The notes: a model not told the origin generated them from the sequence alone. Positions 25,713 through 34,548 are shown, numbered from the stretch's first letter. The stretch is 64,000 bases of DNA from Microbispora sp. ZYX-F-249 (GCF_039649665.1 NZ_JBDJAW010000011.1:1-64000); one strand, 5' to 3'. Numbers and translations are program-made.

Positions 25713-27260
25713 TCAGATCTCCAGCGCCGCGAGGCTCTCCCCCACTCGTGCGGTCGCCGGGTGGTCTCGGCCGAAGCGACGGGACAGCTCGTCGTACAAC
25801 TCGGCGAACGTGAGATGGGCACCGGCGAGGTCGCCGGACCGCCTTTCCATCTCGCCGATCTGACGGCGCAGCTCCAGCGTCCGCTGGTCGCCGGGTGGAT
25901 AGGCACGCTGTTGGTCCGCGAGCAGGTCACGCAGGAGACGAAGGGCCAGCTCGGGGTCGTTCAGGTGCGCCTGGCACATGGCCTCCTGCATGCGGCACCG
26001 GAACGTCCGCTCGTCGTCGGGCCCGTAACGCCGGGCCAGGTCGGGAGCGAGCCGGTTGTAAGCGGCAGCGGCGCGCAGGTAATCACCGCCTTCGAAGAGC
26101 GCATTCGCCAGCTGTGTCCGGAGATCCAGCACCTCGGGGTCGTCGGCACCGAAGATTCCGCCGGCCAACTCGGCCACCGAGGCGAGCAGTGCGGCCACCT
26201 CCTCGTACCGCGACTGCAGAAGCAGGGACATCGCCTTGTGGTGAGCTCGTTCGAGGTCCTTCCTACTCAGCTCGCTGTGCTCGCGCAAGTTCTCCTCCAA
26301 GCCGGCCGGGGCCGCCGCCTCGGCAGAGGAGATCAGGATGCGGCTGACCGCGTGGGCGTACATCCGCACGGCACTCGGCTTGTCGGCCGTGACTCCGGGC
26401 AGATGGCCCACCCCGGTCACGTACGGCATCAACTGGTCGTGCACCGCAGCCGCGCTCACAGGGCGATCCTCGGCGCGTTTGGCGAGCAGGGAGGCGAGGA
26501 TCCCATCGAGTTCTCGGGGCACGTCGGACCGGAACGAGCGCACCGCCGGAGGTGCGGCCCTGATGTGCTGCTCCTGGACGCTGAACTCGGTGGGCCCGGT
26601 GAACACCGGCTCGCCGGTGAGGAGTTCGTGCAGGACGCACCCGAGCGCGTACAGATCGCTCTGGGGCGTCACGGCACCCGCACGTATCTGCTCGGGCGGG
26701 CTGTACGACACGGTGCCGAGGATCTGGCCCGTCTGCGTGAGTCTGGACACCTCGGGCTTGTGCAGCATGGCGAGACCGAAGTCGAGGACCTTCACCGTGC
26801 CGTCGCGACGGACCATGAGATTGGACGGCTTCAGATCCCGGTGCAGGATGCCCCGATCGTGGGCGGCATTGAGCACGGCGGCGATCTGGGCGCCTACTGC
26901 GGCGGCCCATCCGACGGGTAACGGTCCGTGTTCCGCGATGACGTCCTCGAGCGTGACACCCTCGACGAACTCCATCACGAGGAAGAGCCGACGCCCGATG
27001 ACCGGATCGTCGAACGCGCCGAGGTCGTAGATCGTGGGCGCGCCCGGATGGTTCAGCTGAGCCATGACCTGGGCTTCGCGGTCGAAGCGGCGCTCCATCT
27101 CGGGGTCGGGCCGATCGTCGGGGAAGCGAATGAGCTTGATCGCCACGCGCCGGTCGAGGACCTTGTCGTGGCCACCCCACACCGTTCCCATGGCACCCCT
27201 GCCGAGGTGCACGGGGTCCAGCTCGTACCGACCGAGTATCACCGTACGGTCAGGCACCAC
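25713..27260 (-). CDS. Ser/Thr protein kinase with TPR-like C-terminal half
   Basis: A 515-residue soluble Hanks-type kinase. The glycine loop is GRGAMGTVWGG (residues 20-30), Lys42 in AIKLIRF, the catalytic loop HRDLKPSN (140-147) with D142, and DFG at 160-162. GTVSYSPPEQ is the activation-segment end. The kinase domain ends near residue 285. Residues of about 330-515 are helical repeats (EEVAALLASVAELAGGIFGADDPE; GDYLRAAAAYNRLAPDLA), like TPR domains of other actinobacterial kinases. No transmembrane segment, unlike PknB. GTG start with GGAGG. The NOS gene downstream could be co-transcribed, so NOS or its partner is a possible target (inference). Confidence 0.93.
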   Translation of the reverse strand: MVPDRTVILGRYELDPVHLGRGAMGTVWGGHDKVLDRRVAIKLIRFPDDRPDPEMERRFDREAQVMAQLNHPGAPTIYDLGAFDDPVIGRRLFLVMEFVEGVTLEDVIAEHGPLPVGWAAAVGAQIAAVLNAAHDRGILHRDLKPSNLMVRRDGTVKVLDFGLAMLHKPEVSRLTQTGQILGTVSYSPPEQIRAGAVTPQSDLYALGCVLHELLTGEPVFTGPTEFSVQEQHIRAAPPAVRSFRSDVPRELDGILASLLAKRAEDRPVSAAAVHDQLMPYVTGVGHLPGVTADKPSAVRMYAHAVSRILISSAEAAAPAGLEENLREHSELSRKDLERAHHKAMSLLLQSRYEEVAALLASVAELAGGIFGADDPEVLDLRTQLANALFEGGDYLRAAAAYNRLAPDLARRYGPDDERTFRCRMQEAMCQAHLNDPELALRLLRDLLADQQRAYPPGDQRTLELRRQIGEMERRSGDLAGAHLTFAELYDELSRRFGRDHPATARVGESLAALEI

Positions 27261-27528
27261 GCCTCCGCATGCGACGGGGAGATCAACGCCAGGACTCTAC
27301 TCGGGAGGCGGCCGCAACATGGCGGAAGGGCCGCGCGCTGAGCGCTGCCGATTCAGACGATCCTCGTCATCAAGGTGACCCGGCGCGGGACCGCGCCGGG
27401 TTCGGCGAATCGGCCGGGGTGGCCGGACCGCCGGAGCCACCCCCTCGACGAGATGTGTTCGCACGGATACCGACGGAAATCACGTGCCGCGATTACATTC
27501 CGGGCCACTCGACCGCCTCAAGATGTGA
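27261..27528. other. Intergenic region upstream of kinase and remnant
   Basis: About 270 bases with mixed composition. It must hold the kinase promoter (minus strand), but no clear boxes are seen. Frames here end in stops before the remnant at 27529. Confidence 0.4.
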
Positions 27529-27741
27529 GAGCCGCTGCTCAAGGACGATTTCTGGGCCTGGACACAGTATGGACCCCGCGGAGACAAAACGGTTTTCGGC
27601 AAATCATACGTGAGCACCAACAGCGCCAATACCTGTACGGACGGGACGTACATGGGGCACGGCAGCGGCTACTACGACTCGGCGAGCGGGGCGAAATTCG
27701 GAGGCAGCATGGACAGCGCTGAACGAGACATCACCTGCTGA
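27529..27741 (+). pseudogene. 3' remnant of an unidentified gene
   Basis: An open stretch of 70 codons without a proper start reads protein-like: KDDFWAWTQYGPRGDKTVFG, then SYVSTNSANTCTDGTYMG, then HGSGYYDSASGAKFGGSM, ending ERDITC. The two cysteines and the Gly/Ser/Tyr richness suggest the end of a secreted protein. An in-frame TGA precedes it immediately. It is less GC-rich than neighbours and is followed at 46 bases by a perfect hairpin, as a real gene end would be. A GTG at 27610 could start a 43-residue peptide instead. Confidence 0.35.
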
Positions 27742-27786
27742 CCCCCGTGTCGGCGGCGAATCCCGATAAGTGATGCAAGGATTCAC

Positions 27787-27811
27787 GGGCGGCGGAGAAT
27801 CTCCGCCGCCC
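27787..27811 (+). terminator. Hairpin terminator after the remnant
   Basis: GGGCGGCGGAG and CTCCGCCGCCC form a perfect 11-bp stem with an AAT loop. It lies between the remnant and the lipoprotein gene. Confidence 0.6.
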
Positions 27812-27837
27812 GGCGCTCACGCAAAGGTGGCTGACGG

Positions 27838-28224
27838 ATGGCGTCCTTCGCTCGTCGCCTCGCTCTTCTTCTCGCGGTCTCGGCGACGCTGGCAGGCTGC
27901 GGACTCCGGGATGATGTGGCGGGGAATCCCTGGGATGACTGGCGACACAAGGTGAGGGGGACCAGCATCGACTCCGCTCCTCGTGCCGATGTCAACGGAG
28001 TGGTTCTGCCTCTTTTCCACGCCGACTGGTTCGTCATCGACGGCGGCCCGGGAAGCTCTCCGCCCACGTCTCCTGCCTGGCCGGCGAGTGCCACGGCGGG
28101 GGCGCCTTTCATTCTCCACCTCACGACTCCGGTGCCCCCCGCGTGGATAGAGATCAGATCCTTCCGGAAGGCTGTGACCAGCCCGAGGGGATTCGTGAAG
28201 AACTGCGCTGGAGGTGTGGAGTGA
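27838..28224 (+). CDS. Putative lipoprotein, possibly frameshifted
   Basis: A 128-residue protein with a lipoprotein signal: MASFARRLALLLAVSATLAG followed by C (lipobox LAGC, Cys21). The mature part (DWRHKVRGTSIDSAPRADVNG; LPLFHADWFVIDGGPG) ends in PRGFVKNCAGGVE. Ribosome site AAAGGTGG seven bases before the ATG. Its stop overlaps a GTG of the next ORF (GTGA), and the next ORF begins as though it continued the same domain, so one frameshift may have split a single lipoprotein of about 197 residues. No family recognised. Confidence 0.7.
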   Translation: MASFARRLALLLAVSATLAGCGLRDDVAGNPWDDWRHKVRGTSIDSAPRADVNGVVLPLFHADWFVIDGGPGSSPPTSPAWPASATAGAPFILHLTTPVPPAWIEIRSFRKAVTSPRGFVKNCAGGVE

Positions 28225-28430
28225 AGGAACGCTTCGCCTGTTCCTACCGGCGGCACAGGGACGGATTGGTCGCTGTGAATCTGCCCGCGGGCTTCTTCAC
28301 CCGCGATGAAGCCCGCAATTTCACCGTTCAAGCACTGTGGGACGTTCCTCCCGGGCAACGCCACAAGAACTACCCTGACAGGGGAAGCGTGAACGCTACC
28401 TGGTTGTGCTCCCTGGGTAAGGCAGTGTGA
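28221..28430 (+). CDS. Small ORF coupled to or continuing the lipoprotein
   Basis: A 69-residue ORF starting VKERFACSYRRHRDGLVAVN and ending WLCSLGKAV. It begins at a GTG overlapping the lipoprotein stop, with GGAGGT six bases upstream, so it could be translated separately. It lacks a signal peptide, and its Tyr/Arg/Cys content (two Cys) resembles the outer half of a secreted domain, which also fits the C-terminal part of a frameshifted lipoprotein. Function unknown. Confidence 0.5.
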   Translation: MKERFACSYRRHRDGLVAVNLPAGFFTRDEARNFTVQALWDVPPGQRHKNYPDRGSVNATWLCSLGKAV

Positions 28431-29201
28431 GTGGAAGAGACGCTCGCAGAACTTCTGCGGTCACCGGTCGGCCGCAATGCGGCCTACTGGGTGCAGTGGG
28501 CCGATGAGTGGCACAGGTCCCGCGACTTCTGGGACCTGTACAAGATGTGCGTTCTGGCGGCGCTGAGACTGTCTGAGGGCGACGACACGCCGGAAGAGGT
28601 GTTCGACGGTGAGCGGTGCACGCTCGACGCGGTCCGCCTCGTCGCGGAGGTCCTGGAGTCGCATCCGCTCGCACGCCGCCTTGCTGTCACGTCTTCACCG
28701 CAGATTCATTTCGGTGACCTTCACGTAGCTCGAACGCCTCGGGCATATACGGGAGCGCCTCCGCAGCCCGCGACTGGCCGTGTCGTCGTGAAGCCTCAAG
28801 GTGTCTTCTGGACGTCGTCACTGGTCGACCGGGAGCGCAGCTCCTGGCAAGCGGCCATCGAGAGTTCCTATGTTCCCGTCGACCCCGCCGAACTGACCGA
28901 ATACTGTCTTCCTTTCGAGCCGCAGAACGTGAGGATCTTCACGATCGACGGTCCTGCCGATGTCTGGTCGTTGGTGGGCAGATACGCCAGACGTGACGGC
29001 GGTCGGCATTTTATGGATTGGGGTGCCCTCGCCCGCGAATACGACGCTGTGCATCTCACCTTCCGCGGGCTCCTGACCGCGCAGGGCGTCCCGGTCGAGG
29101 AAGGGTCCGCGAGCTTCGTCCTGCACGGATGGGACGCCGAGAGCGTCGCCTGGTTCAACTGCCGGCACTTCGGCGAGGCCGTCACCAGAACCCGCCGCTG
29201 A
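28431..29201 (+). CDS. Hypothetical protein following lipoprotein
   Basis: A 256-residue soluble protein with no recognised family. It begins with GTG immediately after the stop of the previous ORF, with only a weak AAGG upstream, so translational coupling is likely. The N-terminal part is helical (WVQWADEWHRSRDFWDLYKM), the middle has GRVVVKPQGVFWTSSLVDRE, and the C-terminal half is beta-rich with tryptophans (FMDWGALAREYDAVHLTFRG; FVLHGWDAESVAWFN). Codon use is less GC-biased than in housekeeping genes. The three ORFs from 27838 form one unit of unknown role; an envelope sensor or a contact-dependent effector set cannot be told apart. Confidence 0.7.
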   Translation: MEETLAELLRSPVGRNAAYWVQWADEWHRSRDFWDLYKMCVLAALRLSEGDDTPEEVFDGERCTLDAVRLVAEVLESHPLARRLAVTSSPQIHFGDLHVARTPRAYTGAPPQPATGRVVVKPQGVFWTSSLVDRERSSWQAAIESSYVPVDPAELTEYCLPFEPQNVRIFTIDGPADVWSLVGRYARRDGGRHFMDWGALAREYDAVHLTFRGLLTAQGVPVEEGSASFVLHGWDAESVAWFNCRHFGEAVTRTRR

Positions 29202-29307
29202 GGGAGAACCCTCAGGGGATATGCCGGAGTAGCCGCTTCACGGGCGATGGCCGGACAGGATGAGGGGTCTCCATCGCTTGAATTCACTCCCTCGCCGCTC
29301 CGCCTGG

Positions 29308-30027
29308 TCAGCGTCCTTCCTCCGGCAGCCACAGGTCGGGGCCGAGTCGGCGCAGGCGCTCTCGGCAGTCCTCGTAGCCGGGCAGCACCCGCTCCACCAG
29401 CCGCCAGAACTCCGCACTGTGGTCATGCCGGAGCAGATGAGCCAGCTCGTGCACGAGCACGTAGTCGATGAGCGTCGGCGGCAGCTGCATCGTCGCCCAG
29501 TGAATGTTGACCTTGCCGTCGGGTGAGCAGGACCCCCAGCGGTAGCCGAGCGGCAGCACCCGCAGCCCGGTCACTTCGACGCCCATCCGCTGCGCCCACG
29601 GCCGGATGCGCCGCTTCAGCCACGATTCACCGACCCGGCGATACCAGCGGACCAGGTCCCGCGCGCCCCCGCCCCGGCCCAGCTCCAGCCGTCCGCGGAT
29701 CAGGCGCACCTCGCGTCCCGGCTCCACGATCCGCAGCCGGTACGACCGGCCGAGGTACGGAAAGCCCTCGCCGGCGACGTACTGCCTGGCCGGGCGGGCC
29801 TCGCCCAGCTCGCGCCGCTCGGCGAGCTTGCCGTACAGCCAGGGCCGCTTGGCCTCGACCACCTTCACCAGTTCGGCCTCGGACACCTGCGGCGGGACGA
29901 CCGCGGTGACCGAGGCGTCCCGCTCGACGGTGAGCCGCACGGTCTTACGGCGCGGACTCACCGACACGGCGATGTCGAGGTCGCCGACCCGAAGAACGCC
30001 CGGGAAGTCGTTCACGGGCATCAGCAT
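29308..30027 (-). CDS. YgjP-like (DUF45) zinc metallopeptidase
   Basis: A 239-residue protein of the M48-related YgjP/DUF45 family. The zinc site is VHELAHLLRHDHSAEFW, with H193, E194, H197 and probably H203. PLGYRWGSCSPDGKVNIHW just before it is the conserved DUF45 motif. The start is six bases after the hsdR stop, so the two genes are co-translated. This family is often found next to type I restriction genes; its role there is not established. Confidence 0.9.
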   Translation of the reverse strand: MLMPVNDFPGVLRVGDLDIAVSVSPRRKTVRLTVERDASVTAVVPPQVSEAELVKVVEAKRPWLYGKLAERRELGEARPARQYVAGEGFPYLGRSYRLRIVEPGREVRLIRGRLELGRGGGARDLVRWYRRVGESWLKRRIRPWAQRMGVEVTGLRVLPLGYRWGSCSPDGKVNIHWATMQLPPTLIDYVLVHELAHLLRHDHSAEFWRLVERVLPGYEDCRERLRRLGPDLWLPEEGR

Positions 30028-30033
30028 GCCAGG

Positions 30034-33000
30034 TCAAGGCTTGGGGATGCGCTGCCGGTTGTGCCTGACCACGTCGAGGAGCTGGCTCGAGATCTTCTTG
30101 AGGTCGTCCTCGTCGCAGACATCGGCGTCGAACAGCACTCCGGAGATGCGGCGGCGGAACTTCTCCTGGTCGGTGCGCTTGGTCGGCTTCCAGAAGTCGG
30201 TGCGGTGGACGGTCTCGACCGCCAAGGCGTACACCTGCCGGGTGACGTCGACCAGGGCCGTGTCCTGCGCGTCGTCGGCGGAGGTGGCGGTCTCACTGAG
30301 CAGCACGCCGTAGAGGGCCGTCTCGACGTCGCTGAGTCCGTGCGGGTTCTCCGGCCGCTCCTCCACGATCTCGGTGAGCAGCCCCTGCAAAGCACGCACC
30401 TGCGCCTCGATGTCGGTGGCGAGCTCCTCCAGGATCTTCTCCAGTCGCTCGCTGAGCAGTTGGTAGCGGCGCGGGTCCTCCCCCGCGTGCACGGAGATGT
30501 GGTAGCGGATCGCGTGCTCCATCTCGGACGCCTTGGCACGCGGGCCCGGCAGCGCCTCGACCTTCTCCGCGAAGTCCGGCGCGGTGAGCGCGACCGGGGG
30601 CAGCTTCTGCTCGATGCCGAGCGATACCACGTGGTCGTCGATCAACTCGCGGATCTTCTCGCCGTACGCCGCGGGGTTGAACTCGCCGCCGTCCACCCGG
30701 TAGCGGCGGTTCGCGGTCATCTTGACCACGGTGAAGTGCTTCCCGTCCGGCAGGTACGGCTTGGCGGCCGGGTCCGGCAGCACCGCGTTGACGGTCTTGA
30801 GGAACCGGGCCAGCTCGACGTTGAACTTGTCGCGCAACTCGTCGTCCGCGAGAAGCTGGACGCAGCTCTCCACGTCGTCCGCGTTCGCGCCCCGCTCGGA
30901 GAACAGCATGCGCACCCGGTCGCGCTGCGGCTCCAGCTTGCAGATCTCGTCCTGCGGGTCGCGCATCGCGTTCTCGACGTCGGCGGCGTCGTCGCTGTCG
31001 TAGTCCTCCCGGGCGTAGAGGCGCAGCGCTTGGAGCAGGTTCTCCGCTACGCCGTGATAGTCGACGACGTAGCCGAAGTCCTTGCCGTCGGAGGTCCGGT
31101 TGACCCGGGCGATCGCCTGCAGGAGTTCGGCCTCCTTCAGGCCCCGGTCCAGGTACATCACCTGCTCGATGGGCGCGTCGAAGCCGGTCAGCAGCATCGA
31201 CTGCACGATGACGAACCCGATCGGCGACTCCTCGTACGGCTGGGTGAAGCCGTCGATACGGGTTTTCCGCTTCGCCGGGTCCGTCCACTCGGCCAGCTCC
31301 TGCTCGCGCTCGGAGTTGCCTTCCGAGATGACGGGCACGAAGTCGATCCGCTTGAGCAGGTCCAGATGCCGCGAGGCCCTGACCAGGTAGGCCTCGCGCC
31401 TGCGTAACGCGTCCACCTCGTCCAGCGGCGTCGCCAGCATTTTGGGCGACAGCCGTTCGATCTCCTGCACCAGCTCGTCGCGCGCGGCCAGCAGCGCCTC
31501 CCGGTAGCGCACGGTCGCCTCCCGGTCTTCGGCGACCACCTGCGCCTTGAAGCGCTCGGGCAGGATCTTCTCGACATAGTGCCGCAGGATGTTCTTGGCC
31601 TTGGCGGCGATGAGCTGTTCGGCGGCGGAGACCTTCCCCTTGGTGGCGTAGCGCCGCTGGAGCTGCTCGCGCTCCTCCTCGGTCAGGCCCTCCAGGTCCT
31701 CTTCGAAGATGTCGTCGAGCTCCCGGCCGTCCCGTACGGCGCCACGGACCGTCCGCACCTCGTAGACGATCGGCACGATCACGCCGTCGTCCTCGGCGTC
31801 CTTCAGCCGGTATTTGTCGATGAACGGGCCGAACAGGTCGACGCTGGTCTTACGCCGGCTGTTCCTGGTCATGATCGGCGTACCCGTGAACCCGATGCGG
31901 GCGGCGTTGGGCAGCGCCTCACGCAGGTTCGCGCCGAGAGTGGCGCTGTGCGAGCGGTGCGCCTCGTCGATCAGCACCACGATCGACTCGTCGGTGTTCA
32001 GCTCCCCGAGGGGGGTGGATGCGGCCATGCCGTCGCCGCCGCGCCCGGCGTCCTGGTTCTTCTGAATCATCACGAAGACGACGCCGGGACCATGCTTGCG
32101 CAGGGTCGCCTGCGCCTTGGCGCTGCTCGCGGCGACGTCCACGTGCTCACCGCTGAGCTCCATGGTCTCGCTGAGCTGCCCCTGGAGTTGGGTGCGATCG
32201 GTGACCACCACGACCTTCGTGTCGGCAAGGGCCGGGGTCGCGCGCAGCTTGCGCACCAGGAAGGTCATGGTGAGGCTCTTGCCGGAGCCCTGGGTGTGCC
32301 AGATGATCCCGCCACGCTGGTCCTGCCGGCCGTGCTGCAACCGCGTCTTGCCGGTCAGCAGCCGCTCGACGGTCTTGCTGACCGCCCGGTACTGCTGGTA
32401 GCGCGGCGCCGCCTTGATCTTCACGCCACGGTCGGTGGTTATGAACGTCACGAAGTTGTGCACGATGTCGAGCAGCCTGGCCTTGTCGAGCACCGCTCCG
32501 ACCAGGATCTCCTGCCGGCTCAGCGTGTCCTCCGGCTTGCCCAGGCTCGCCGCGAGCTGCCTGGGGGTCAGCGGGTACGGATCACGCCACGGCACGTAGT
32601 GCTTCTCCGTCGCGGTGAACGTGCCGAGCTTGGCCTCCTCGCCGCTCGTGACGACGGTGAGCTGCACGGTGTGGAAGAGCTTCTGGTTGCCCGTGCGGAT
32701 GTCGGTGCGGCGCTGTTCGGCGTAGTCGCGGATCTGGTTTACCGCGCCGGTCAAGTCGGTGACCTTGGGCTGCTTGCACTCGATGACGACGAGCGGGATG
32801 CCGTTCACGAACAGCACCAGGTCTGGCACGATCGAGTTGCCCTGGGAGCCGGGGACGTCGACCCGGAACTGGTTGACGACCGTGAAGTCGTTGTTCTCCG
32901 GGTGCTCCCAGTCGATGTAGTGCACCCGGCGGCCCTTGCCACCCTCCCAGCCGGGCACGCCCTCCACGACGTGGCCGTTGATCAACAACTCGGTGGCCTT

Positions 33001-33291
33001 CTCGTTGGCTTCCAGCAGGTTGCTCGCCGGGAGCCGGGTCAGCTGGTTGACCGCGCTGGAGATCCGGCCATCGTCCAGCCACGGGCGTCCCTCGAAGTCA
33101 AGGTTGATCTTGTGTACGGCGGCCCGGAGCACGTCTTCGAGGATCACCTCCGAGAAGGAGGTACGGCCCGACTTGTACGGCTGCATGGGGATGAACGCTC
33201 CCGGCGAAGCCCCTTCCAGGTGCCGCCAGCCCATCCCCTTGAGCTGCTCGATGAGCGGCCGCTCAACCAGCGCGTACTCCAGATCAGCCAC
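30034..33291 (-). CDS. hsdR: Type I restriction enzyme, R subunit
   Basis: A 1085-residue motor and nuclease subunit. The PD-(D/E)xK nuclease is at the N-terminus: PDLVLFVNGIPLVVIECKQP, with D157, E171 and K173. The Walker A motif GSGKS is at 335-339 and IDEAHRSH at 441-448. Helicase motif III-VI sequences follow (GFTGTPIM; LLTGFDAP; QAIARVNR). All catalytic residues are present. The C-terminal 250 residues are the helical HsdM/HsdS contact region. It translocates and cuts unmethylated DNA with HsdM2-HsdS. Unlike hsdM/hsdS it lies 2.6 kb away, behind small unrelated genes. Confidence 0.97.
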   Translation of the reverse strand: MADLEYALVERPLIEQLKGMGWRHLEGASPGAFIPMQPYKSGRTSFSEVILEDVLRAAVHKINLDFEGRPWLDDGRISSAVNQLTRLPASNLLEANEKATELLINGHVVEGVPGWEGGKGRRVHYIDWEHPENNDFTVVNQFRVDVPGSQGNSIVPDLVLFVNGIPLVVIECKQPKVTDLTGAVNQIRDYAEQRRTDIRTGNQKLFHTVQLTVVTSGEEAKLGTFTATEKHYVPWRDPYPLTPRQLAASLGKPEDTLSRQEILVGAVLDKARLLDIVHNFVTFITTDRGVKIKAAPRYQQYRAVSKTVERLLTGKTRLQHGRQDQRGGIIWHTQGSGKSLTMTFLVRKLRATPALADTKVVVVTDRTQLQGQLSETMELSGEHVDVAASSAKAQATLRKHGPGVVFVMIQKNQDAGRGGDGMAASTPLGELNTDESIVVLIDEAHRSHSATLGANLREALPNAARIGFTGTPIMTRNSRRKTSVDLFGPFIDKYRLKDAEDDGVIVPIVYEVRTVRGAVRDGRELDDIFEEDLEGLTEEEREQLQRRYATKGKVSAAEQLIAAKAKNILRHYVEKILPERFKAQVVAEDREATVRYREALLAARDELVQEIERLSPKMLATPLDEVDALRRREAYLVRASRHLDLLKRIDFVPVISEGNSEREQELAEWTDPAKRKTRIDGFTQPYEESPIGFVIVQSMLLTGFDAPIEQVMYLDRGLKEAELLQAIARVNRTSDGKDFGYVVDYHGVAENLLQALRLYAREDYDSDDAADVENAMRDPQDEICKLEPQRDRVRMLFSERGANADDVESCVQLLADDELRDKFNVELARFLKTVNAVLPDPAAKPYLPDGKHFTVVKMTANRRYRVDGGEFNPAAYGEKIRELIDDHVVSLGIEQKLPPVALTAPDFAEKVEALPGPRAKASEMEHAIRYHISVHAGEDPRRYQLLSERLEKILEELATDIEAQVRALQGLLTEIVEERPENPHGLSDVETALYGVLLSETATSADDAQDTALVDVTRQVYALAVETVHRTDFWKPTKRTDQEKFRRRISGVLFDADVCDEDDLKKISSQLLDVVRHNRQRIPKP

Positions 33292-33710
33292 GGAATCCCC
33301 TACCCGACCGAACGTGACTCTTTAGGCTCTTGATGTGACTCCCGAGAGGTGGCCCGGACGCGCGCCACCACCTCACCAGTTCAAGAGCCGTTGACTCCGA
33401 GGCTAACTGATCTACTCAATACTTGGCAATCAACATGTACATGTGTGAACCAGGTTTACAAAATACCTTTCTATCGCCAGAGTGCTTGCTGAGAGCGACC
33501 GCGTCGGGTCTACTTGTAGCGGTCGGTGACAAAGAGGTCCAGGGGATCTCTTCCCCGGAGATCGGGATAGCCGGCCTCACTCAAACAGTGCCCGAGGGAG
33601 TCAACATCGGTGCCAGATAGCCTTGATATGACTCTCTCGAACCGTTCGCCGGCTGAGCCATCCGCACGAAGAGTGCTTCCCCATCTGCAGCTGTCCCTGT
33701 GGTGGCCACT
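33292..33710. other. Intergenic region upstream of hsdR
   Basis: About 420 bases, AT-richer between 33400 and 33480. It contains ACATGTACATGT, a perfect 12-bp palindrome at 33432-33443, which could be an operator. The short open frame from 33423 has no ribosome site or protein-like composition. The hsdR promoter should be here; no clear -35/-10 pair was found. Confidence 0.45.
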
Positions 33711-34139
33711 TCAGGCGGCAATCACCTGGATCTGGGTCTTCAAACCGGCGAAGTCGTCCGGATTCCGAGTAACCAAAGGGAGACCGTTGGCCGCGGCGAC
33801 GGATGCGATCAACAGATCGGCGAGCCGTTTGCGTGGCTGACGGCCGAGATCCAGGACGAGCGCGTAGATGATTCCGTAGGCACGGGCGGCATCGGTGTCG
33901 AAAGGGATCGGATCAAAGGTGGATTCCGCCCACTGCAACAGCGCCTGCCGAACGGCTCGTGCGTCGGCGGTCTTGGCCGCGTGAGGACCGGCTGCGAGCT
34001 CAGCCATCGAAATGGAACTGATCGCCGGACGCAGGTCGCCTGGCCGACAGCCAAGGGCGTCAGCGACGTGCAACTCGTCGAGTCGTTCGAGATCGATAAT
34101 GGCGGAGGTGTCCAGCAACAGGTTGTGAGGGTCGCTCAC
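33711..34139 (-). CDS. vapC: VapC-like PIN-domain toxin
   Basis: A 142-residue PIN-domain ribonuclease. The acidic site is complete: D10 in LLLDTSAIIDL, E47 in SMAELAAG, D108 in KRLADLLIAS and D128/D129 in TRNPDDF. The GTG start overlaps the stop of the antitoxin gene by four bases (GTGA), the usual type II layout. The frame is open further upstream but that part is antitoxin sequence in another frame. It probably cleaves tRNA or rRNA when released from its antitoxin; the target is unknown. Confidence 0.9.
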   Translation of the reverse strand: MSDPHNLLLDTSAIIDLERLDELHVADALGCRPGDLRPAISSISMAELAAGPHAAKTADARAVRQALLQWAESTFDPIPFDTDAARAYGIIYALVLDLGRQPRKRLADLLIASVAAANGLPLVTRNPDDFAGLKTQIQVIAA

Positions 34140-34378
34140 TGGCCGTCCCCGAGCAGGGTGTCCTGATCGATCACAGCATCGACGTCGCTGCGGAACTCGG
34201 CGTAGTCGATGCGTGGCAGCCGGGCCGCCGTGCGCCTGACTTCGCCCCACGGCACGAAGGTTTGGCGACCACTGACCAGCCGGAGCGCGTGTGCCCGGAC
34301 CTCGACCAGCTGATCTGGAGTCAGCCGCTCGACGAGGTGGTGCACGTCGTCGTAGTCGTGATCGTGGGCGGCAGTCAT
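34136..34378 (-). CDS. Antitoxin of PIN toxin
   Basis: An 80-residue acidic protein directly upstream of the PIN toxin. MTAAHDHDYDDVHHLVERLT leads into LVEVRAHALRLVSG. It resembles actinobacterial antitoxins of the short helical type (DQLVEVRAHALRLV) rather than a clear AbrB or ribbon-helix-helix protein. The C-terminal part (EFRSDVDAVIDQD) probably wraps the toxin. A TATAGT -10-like hexamer lies on the minus strand at 34418-34413. The ATG at 34378 is chosen over an upstream GTG-rich extension that looks noncoding. Confidence 0.8.
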   Translation of the reverse strand: MTAAHDHDYDDVHHLVERLTPDQLVEVRAHALRLVSGRQTFVPWGEVRRTAARLPRIDYAEFRSDVDAVIDQDTLLGDGQ

Positions 34379-34548
34379 GCCTTCGAGTCTACGCACCAGC
34401 CCTGCCCCGGTGACTATAAACACTTCAAGTCTGAGGGCCACCACGATGCGTGAAGTGCCTGGGAGCCCGGAAGCCAGACCAGGGTTACCGAGGCATATCG
34501 CGTGCCCGGCCTTCGCGTTGCCTTATCAGTACGCACCGGCGGGGCGGC

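Noticed and set aside
33423..33620. A 65-codon ORF upstream of hsdR
   Set aside because: No ribosome site, composition unlike proteins, and it lies in a leader region.
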